Below, one piece after another: positions 58,221 through 64,000 of a stretch of 64,000 nt of DNA. Numbering within the stretch: position 1 is the first letter of the stretch; every line of letters starts with the position of its first letter. Source of the stretch: Liolophura sinensis (Eukaryota; Mollusca; Polyplacophora; Chitonida; Chitonidae); assembly GCF_032854445.1 (NCBI RefSeq), contig NC_088305.1, forward strand, positions 32,079,645 through 32,143,644, in the 5' to 3' direction. The notes beneath the pieces are model-generated. The model made no database searches, was not told the origin of the DNA, and was given only the letters and a program-made list of their open reading frames with translations. The position numbers and the translations under genes were made by a program.

Positions 58221-58485
58221 TTTATTTATTTATTTGATTGATGTTTTACTCCTTACTCAAGAATATTTCACATATACGACGGCTGCCAGCATTAGGTGGG
58301 ATGAAGCCGAACAGAGCCCGGGGAAAAACCACGATCATCCGCAGGTTGATCTTCCCACGTACGGCCGGAGAGGAAGCCAGCATGAGCTGGACTTGAACAA
58401 AACAGCTAAACAAAAACGCATTGGTGAGAGGCTCCTTGGTCATTACGCTGCGCTAGAGCGCGTACCAACTGAGCCACGGAGGCCC
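58221..58485 (-). mobile_element. SINE family 1, full length with target duplication
   Basis: Tail to head (GAGCCACGGAGGCCC). Flanked by TAAACTGTAGAGA (58208-58220) and TAAACCGTAGAGA (58487-58499), a 13-bp duplication with one mismatch. Confidence 0.92.
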
Positions 58486-58968
58486 TTAAACCGTAGAGAC
58501 AAGTTGAAATTCAGCAGCCCATCAATTAGGCATGGAAGCAGTTGCCTGCACTGCTGTTTTAAACTGTGAATGATGCGTAAACTCGATGACGGATGTTGCA
58601 GAAATATTGTTAAACACAGACTGACGTGGAACAGGCCTTTCCTGACCAAAACTCGACAGAATGGAGGATAAAACAGATGTTTGGATTTAGATGAGCGGAA
58701 ACATAAGCCAAAGGCAATCTGGAGAATTACATAATACAGGTTATTGCACTATGTGCACAGCTGTGTAAAGGCATGTCAAAATGTTTACGTCCGGTGTCCA
58801 ATATTGGCAGATTGAACTGTTTACATAGATTCGTGAACATAGCAGTGAACGTAATGGTGATATGCATGTTGGATACAGAAGGTTTAAAGAACAAGAATTT
58901 AATGAGTTCGGACGCCGGCGTCATATAATACACACTCTAAGCGTTTTCGAAGTAGGCCAATGTACAAG

Positions 58969-59083
58969 TTATTTATTTATTTATTTATTTATTTATATAT
59001 TTATTTCATTGGTATCTCGTGCCGTTCTCAAGAATACTTCACTTATACAAAGGCGGCCAGCATTACGGTTGGAGGAAACAAAT
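58969..59083 (-). mobile_element. SINE family 1, 3' part
   Basis: Long (TTTA)n tail, core CGTTCTCAAGAATACTTCAC and the start of the body. Confidence 0.75.
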
Positions 59084-59560
59084 GTAAAAGCATCACTAGG
59101 CACTTACATATACGTTGTTGGCAGTACATTCGTTTACATATTCCTCACATTTTAAAGGCGGTCTTAACTACCTTTAGTAAATGCTTGTCTTTGCTGACTG
59201 TCGTTGATTATTGGCATCTTCTCTGCTTTCGAACGGCTTCCAATCTGCTAAATGGAATCACCCAAGATTAATTCAAACATGAAACTTTCTTTTCACCTGT
59301 AAATGGCATAGGGATTCATTTTAAATGTGTTTAATTAAGCGTGCAACTCCTGCAAAAATACGTCTCTGATCGACAAGGTTTTGAACTTATCTGCAAGCCA
59401 GCATCAGGCAGGATAATAAACCCACGGGGTTTCTTTGAAGCCTTTGAACGTTGTGTTATCGTTTCGGTGTCATTAGCTTGATCCTCGGATAATCTGAGGA
59501 TTGATTTGACACAACCTGTTACATCTATTCCTATAGCCGGTTCTTTTGTCAAGGCTGGCT

Positions 59561-59568
59561 TATATATA
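59561..59568 (+). promoter_or_regulatory. TATA box of gene A
   Basis: TATATATA 75 nt before the ATG at 59636. A start about 30-40 nt downstream would give a 5' UTR of roughly 35-45 nt. Confidence 0.55.
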
Positions 59569-59635
59569 CTGTTGTAGTAATTTGCTTGTGGAACACATCT
59601 CACAAGGCAGTTGTCGAAACATCAGGACCGTCAAC

Positions 59636-62600
59636 ATGGCTCCTCTCAAATTTTGTATTGCCTTACTTCTACTGGTCCCTCTTAGCCTAGGTAAGTTTTT
59701 GCGCCTGCGTCCAGCTTATTTGTGTTATGTTTGTACTACAGTTAAAAAAGTGCTTTGAAAATGTAGAAAAAGGTTGAAATGACAATTTCACTTACATTGT
59801 GGTGATTTTCCCTTCAATATAGACGTGGTAGAACGTCGTAGAACGGAAATATTCTGGAGTATGGTGTTAGAATATCCAATTCCAAAAAGAAATAAACATT
59901 GTTTTCTTGGCTGTCATTGGTTTACATGTATCTAAATATGTAAAATATATGTGCGCCACCCTGCCCGAATAAACACGATGGATCGTATACGACATGTTCC
60001 TTTTTTCTTAAGTTTAGTAACTTTATCTTAGGTTTCCGAATAGATGAAAAGGTTTTTACCTGGGCGGAAACAGTTCACTCGTGGGAAGTGAAAACATTTC
60101 TACCCAGATCGAAACATTTTCACGCGGGTGGAAACTCACCAGTAACAGCCAGTTTAAGGGTTCGGTTACGTACAGAAAATAGCAAAATTTACGGGGACAC
60201 TGTATCGGAAGATACTCGTTCTTTCTATGTGAAGTCTTTCTGCGTCATCTTCAGTTTACGGCCTGGGAAGCAAAAACTAGGTTTCACCCAGATGGGAACC
60301 TTTTCACCCAGTTGGATACCTTTTCACCCAGGTGAGAACTGTTATGATACAGGTAAAAACCTTTTCGCCCTGGTGAAAACATAATAAATAGTTACAAAAC
60401 TAAAAAAATTATGTGTCATACGTGAGCCACCGTAATTAAAATCTACAAACTTAATCTGGATTCGTATACCTTCAATAAGCCATGCCCAATGCAGATAGAC
60501 TAAGTACCCGCGTTGTCACACTCCTCTTACGTCAACTAGCACACAAATATTACAGTAAAGGTTCATCTAAAACTCCATACTTTATATTTTCTTTTTCCGG
60601 ATTCAGACTGCAAAGCAGCATATGCAGTGCCAGCAGACACTGTAACGGCATTAGCTAAGCCATCTATAACTTCATAACTATGAAGTAAGTGTTGTGTATT
60701 GTATGCGCGGGTGTGTGTGGACGTCAGCTCTAACCGTGATGCATAGGTTGCTGCGGTGACAGGTGGGGGACACGACCGTCTATTGTCAGTGCTATACAGA
60801 TCCCACCCCCGTCATAATCCCCTCGGTATCGATGCTGGACGTTGTATGATTTATGTAGCAAAGACACGACCGCAGCTTCAGCGAGAGCAATCGATTATAC
60901 GAGTTCTCATTCTACATCAAAAGAAACCTTTAACGTGACATGGTTGCTCAAAATTTGGATTTGTAAACATATTCTGATTGCGACGTCTTAACAAGGTTAA
61001 ATCTCTCACGTTAAAATAAAAATATCCATTGAGTATGTACCTTGCACGAGCCCGGAGAAGTCCTGCCGTTGTTAGAATTCAACAGGAAGACGACGGGCCG
61101 TTTTGCCTCATTAGCATCCAACCGGAACGGGCCGAGGCATATGCGCAGCGTTCGGAAATTTGCTGTCAAAGCAAACATGTCAAGTGAGGTATGTGTGGGT
61201 GACAGAAACATCGGCAGTGTGATCTTTCCTACTCAATCGATATTGTTCCATCTAAGTATTATACCGAAGATATACATATTGTACCATAACCGACATGCAA
61301 TAAAAATAGGAAGCTTGGCTAAAATTGCTACTTATAATAGAGTTTTAAGGCCAAGCGCAGTTGTCCAAGACGTAAGCTGCAGGTAAGTGGCAAACTCAAC
61401 AAGCATTAGCTAAGCAACATCTTCGTGAGACCCTTTTCTTTCTTGAATGTTCTCCAGTGTTCAAACTGACCACCAGTTACAACTCCAGACTTGCTCGTCA
61501 ACCCGTGGAGCTCTTTTTTACGCCTCATTTTGACCGACCCTGTCACGAGCGAGCTGTATGTCCTTCTTTCACGTGTGTAATCAGTCATGTTTGCTTCCAT
61601 TCGAAGTTCACCGAGCGCTGTGCGCATGCTCCATTTCCACTGAATTGACAGCGCCTCATTTAAATATTCTGGCAGTTTTCTCATTTTTTGTCATTTTAAA
61701 CATTCATTTAACGTACAATGCTTCATGAAACCGGTCTCTGGTCCGTTGAATTACAAACTGATGCTGCACAAGTGAAGTTTACTTGAGTTTGTTGTAATCA
61801 ATAAAAGAAATATCAATCAAATATATAAGTAAATAACAATCATTTTTTGTCATACAGGAGCGGAGATTGCCAGCATACGTGTTCTTGGCTGTCCCGAGAC
61901 CTGCACGGACACCTTCCCACTAGAGGAGCTGATGTGCGCAATAACCACCCAGACGAGGGACCCCCAAGCATTCTGTGACACGGTGATCACAGGGGCACGA
62001 TATACCGTGCTTAGTCGCATCAACATCTGCCAGTGGACAGAGCGTAAGTCAGCGCAGAAGTTTTTATATCTGTCATTATCTCTATCTCTGATTAACGGTC
62101 ATTATTTCGTGAGATCAACATCTTCAAAAGAGAGTCACGGCGTTAACTGAGTATCTGCATTTAATCATTTTGATGATTAAAATAGCGAGTATGTACATTG
62201 GACGTGTATGAACACTAAATAGAAAATGAAAACTGGTACAGCTTGAGCGGAACAAACTAAATAGTAACAATTTAAATACCCAAATAAATACAATTTGGGA
62301 AAGAAATGTTTTCACAGAGGTCATGTCTCTGGAACAGATGTTACACAAGGCCCAAGTAGAGGCATACGCCGTTACACCTCAAGCCGTGGTTTAATTGGTA
62401 TGTGATCACACATAACGATTGACTTCCACTGAGGGTGGAGGAGTAGTTGTTTTCCTTCTTAAGAGTTTTATTAAATAAATACTCGCAAAGGATCTAAAAT
62501 TTAAAGAGGTTTACAACCTTTGTGTTATTAATATTTCTGACGCTCGCAAGAAAATGCCTAATGTTATTCTGAATTGTTCGGCCATACTTCTAGGTAAGAG

Positions 62601-63665
62601 TGACCTGCAAGTTTGGTCCATCAGTATATCACAATTACATTTAAGCTCAAAAACCATGACTTTTTTGGTCCACGGCAGGTCCAAATTTTAATAAACATCT
62701 TATGTCTAGTTTATGGCAGTAGTATAGTGATGATAACTGACTGATTGTATTGAGTAACATGGAAAGTGAGCGAGGGAAAGGCATGTTCATGGTCATGGTG
62801 TCGCAAGTTGAAAGTATTTCTGTGACCTATATTAACATCAGTTACAGTAATAGTTATATGTGACCTGTTTCCATCAGTTACAGTAACAGTAATGCGTGTC
62901 CTGTTATCACCAGATACAGTAACAGTAACGTGTGACCTGTTACCATCGGCTACAGTAACAGTAATTTGTGACCTGTTACCATCAGTTACAGTAATAATTA
63001 TGTGTGACATGTTGCCATCATTTACAGTAACAGTAATATGTAACCTGTTACCACCAGTTACGGTAATAGTTATATGTGACCTGTTACCACCAGTTACAGT
63101 AACAGTAATGTGTGACCTGTTACCATCAGTTACAGTAACAGTAATGTGTGACCTATTACCTCCAGTTACAGTAACAGTAATGTGTGACCTGTTACCTCCA
63201 GTTACAGTAATAGTAATGTGTGACCTGTTACTATCAATTTCAGTAACAGCAATGTGTGACCTTTTACCAACAGTTACATTAACAATTATGTGTGACCTGT
63301 TATCACCAGTTACAGTAACAGTAATCTGTGACTGTTACCATCCATTTCAGTACCAGTAGTGTGTGACCTTTTACCACCAGTAACATCGAGCAGTGAGTTC
63401 GGTGAAGTTCGAACAAAACATTCAACACAATATTCGGCAGAGTACAGCGGCAGTGCAGCGGCAGCTACGAATATGGAGTTGAACGGTGTGTTGGGATCTT
63501 CTGCTAACCTCACCGAGCTCCAGGTTCCACAGTCTCGCGCGCTAGTCTGCTTTGACGTCATGTGGAATCACAGTAACACCTAAACTGTTTGATTTTTGTT
63601 CCCCAGGTCACGTGGCTGCCTCTGGGGGAGGCCGATGCATGGGTGGAGGGGGATTACCCCCGTGA
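59636..63665 (+). CDS. Small secreted Cys protein with C-terminal GGGGLPP motif, gene A (3 exons, 99 aa)
   Basis: Exons: 59636-59690 (CTAG|GTAAGT), 61858-62043 (GTCATACAG|GAGCGG to GAGC|GTAAGT), 63607-63665 (CCCCAG|GTCACG to TGA). Introns are both phase 1 and the joined frame is open. Residues 1-19 are a classic signal peptide (FCIALLLLVPLSLG, cleavage before AEIA). Mature Cys are at 30, 34, 45, 58, 76 and 91; the run 34-45-58-76 (x10, x12, x17) parallels the four Cys of gene B. The end GGGRCMGGGGLPP parallels GNGIGGGGLPPPI. The extra pair C30/C91 could bond. The stretch DPQAFCDTVITGARY faintly recalls the start of a TIMP/NTR domain, but the protein is too short for one. The family is unrecognised and the function unknown. 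Confidence 0.8.
60050..60385. repeat. Imperfect ~23-bp repeat in intron 1 of gene A
   Basis: Repeated motif CTTTTCACCCAGNTGGNAAC (N variable), about eight drifted copies, clearest at 60287-60385. Confidence 0.6.
61090..61645. repeat. Diverged inverted repeat in intron 1 of gene A
   Basis: About 50 bp near 61139-61190 (ATGCGCAGCGTTCGG, AAGCAAACATG) recurs in reverse complement at about 61585-61635 (GCGCACAGCGCTCGG, AAGCAAACATG). Could be ends of an old foldback or MITE. Confidence 0.35.
62826..63385. repeat. 36-bp minisatellite, about 15 copies, intron 2 of gene A
   Basis: The unit contains CAGTTACAGTAACAGTAATG plus TGTGACCTGTTACCAC. Length is a multiple of three, which opens frames on both strands; it is not coding. 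Confidence 0.93.
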
Positions 63666-63786
63666 TAACAAACGACTGGAGGACCCCCCACATCATATAC
63701 AGATTGTTTATCGCCATGTCTTACCTTCACTCCGTGTACTCTTTGCTGCAGTCACTTCAGACAAAAAAGATGGATTGACGGACATA

Positions 63787-63792
63787 AATAAA
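63787..63792 (+). terminator. Polyadenylation signal of gene A
   Basis: AATAAA 122 nt after the stop codon in exon 3, the first canonical signal downstream. Confidence 0.55.
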
Positions 63793-64000
63793 TAGCTAGT
63801 CTTTGACCTCATTTCTGGCTTGTCACATTTGACATCCTTGTCTAGATATAACCTGATTTCGTAATATATCAGTACCATGTTTCTCAGAATATCTTGTTCA
63901 AAGCAAAATAGCCAGATAAATGACCAGTCAGAATCACGAGCGTGGATAAAGTGCCATCTGACGTCAATTCTTAACAAAACAAAGACTGCACATATCTATA

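Larger units (their letters stand above)
52520..59550. other. Intergenic region between the divergent genes B and A
   Basis: No supported gene. Contains the SINE scraps listed, a C run at 54919-54936 and scattered AT-rich DNA. Small frames (for example 53820-53913 plus, 56124-56351 plus) lack splice or domain support. Confidence 0.5.

Noticed and set aside
62711-63359. Open frames in the 36-bp repeat (MCDLLPPVTVTV units)
   Set aside because: Minisatellite artefact inside intron 2 of gene A.
63589-63795. Longer frame across gene A exon 3 (VTWLPLGEADAW...)
   Set aside because: It needs a phase-0 junction, but exon 2 ends in phase 1; the phase-1 frame gives GGGGLPP, shared with gene B.

Overview
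The window is metazoan nuclear DNA: AT-rich, with spliced genes, tRNA-derived SINEs, several LINE clades, Tc1 and MULE elements, and many minisatellites. The SINE set and the lineage-rich LINE content suggest a lophotrochozoan, most likely a mollusc; this is inference, since no database search was run.

Layout. 1-1.03 kb: decayed MULE with a FLYWCH finger. 1.03-6.1 kb: Tx1-like LINE on the minus strand, whose 5' end abuts the first six bases of a tRNA-Ser. 6.1-11.67 kb: an unusual array of tRNA-Ser and tRNA-Arg genes and pseudogenes, minus-oriented left of about 8.86 kb and plus-oriented right of it, so the block is a large decayed palindrome. 11.67-16.4 kb: more Tx1-like LINE remnants, some lying inside interrupted tRNA-Ser genes. 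16.4-21.2 kb: end-to-end Nimb/I-type LINE with a 12-bp target duplication, carrying a nested SINE. 23.7-25.3 kb: end-to-end Tc1 element. 25.7-30 kb: a BEL/Pao fossil and a Penelope-like remnant that holds a foldback repeat and a second SINE type. 30-39.5 kb: LINE and Tc1 fragments and a 15-bp satellite.

Host genes. (1) 39.98-44.11 kb (+): three-exon MFSD4/NaGLT1-like MFS transporter of 541 aa. (2) 46.67-52.39 kb (-) and (3) 59.64-63.67 kb (+): two divergently arranged three-exon genes encoding small secreted Cys proteins of 96 and 99 aa. They share exon layout, intron phases (1 and 1), TATA promoters, a four-Cys core and a C-terminal GGGGLPP motif. I do not recognise this family, and I regard it as the most interesting item in the window.

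The rest, including 30.97-33.4 kb and 52.5-59.5 kb, is gene-poor sequence with SINE scraps and tandem repeats. Long open frames inside the 15-, 36- and 48-bp repeats arise because the unit lengths are multiples of three.
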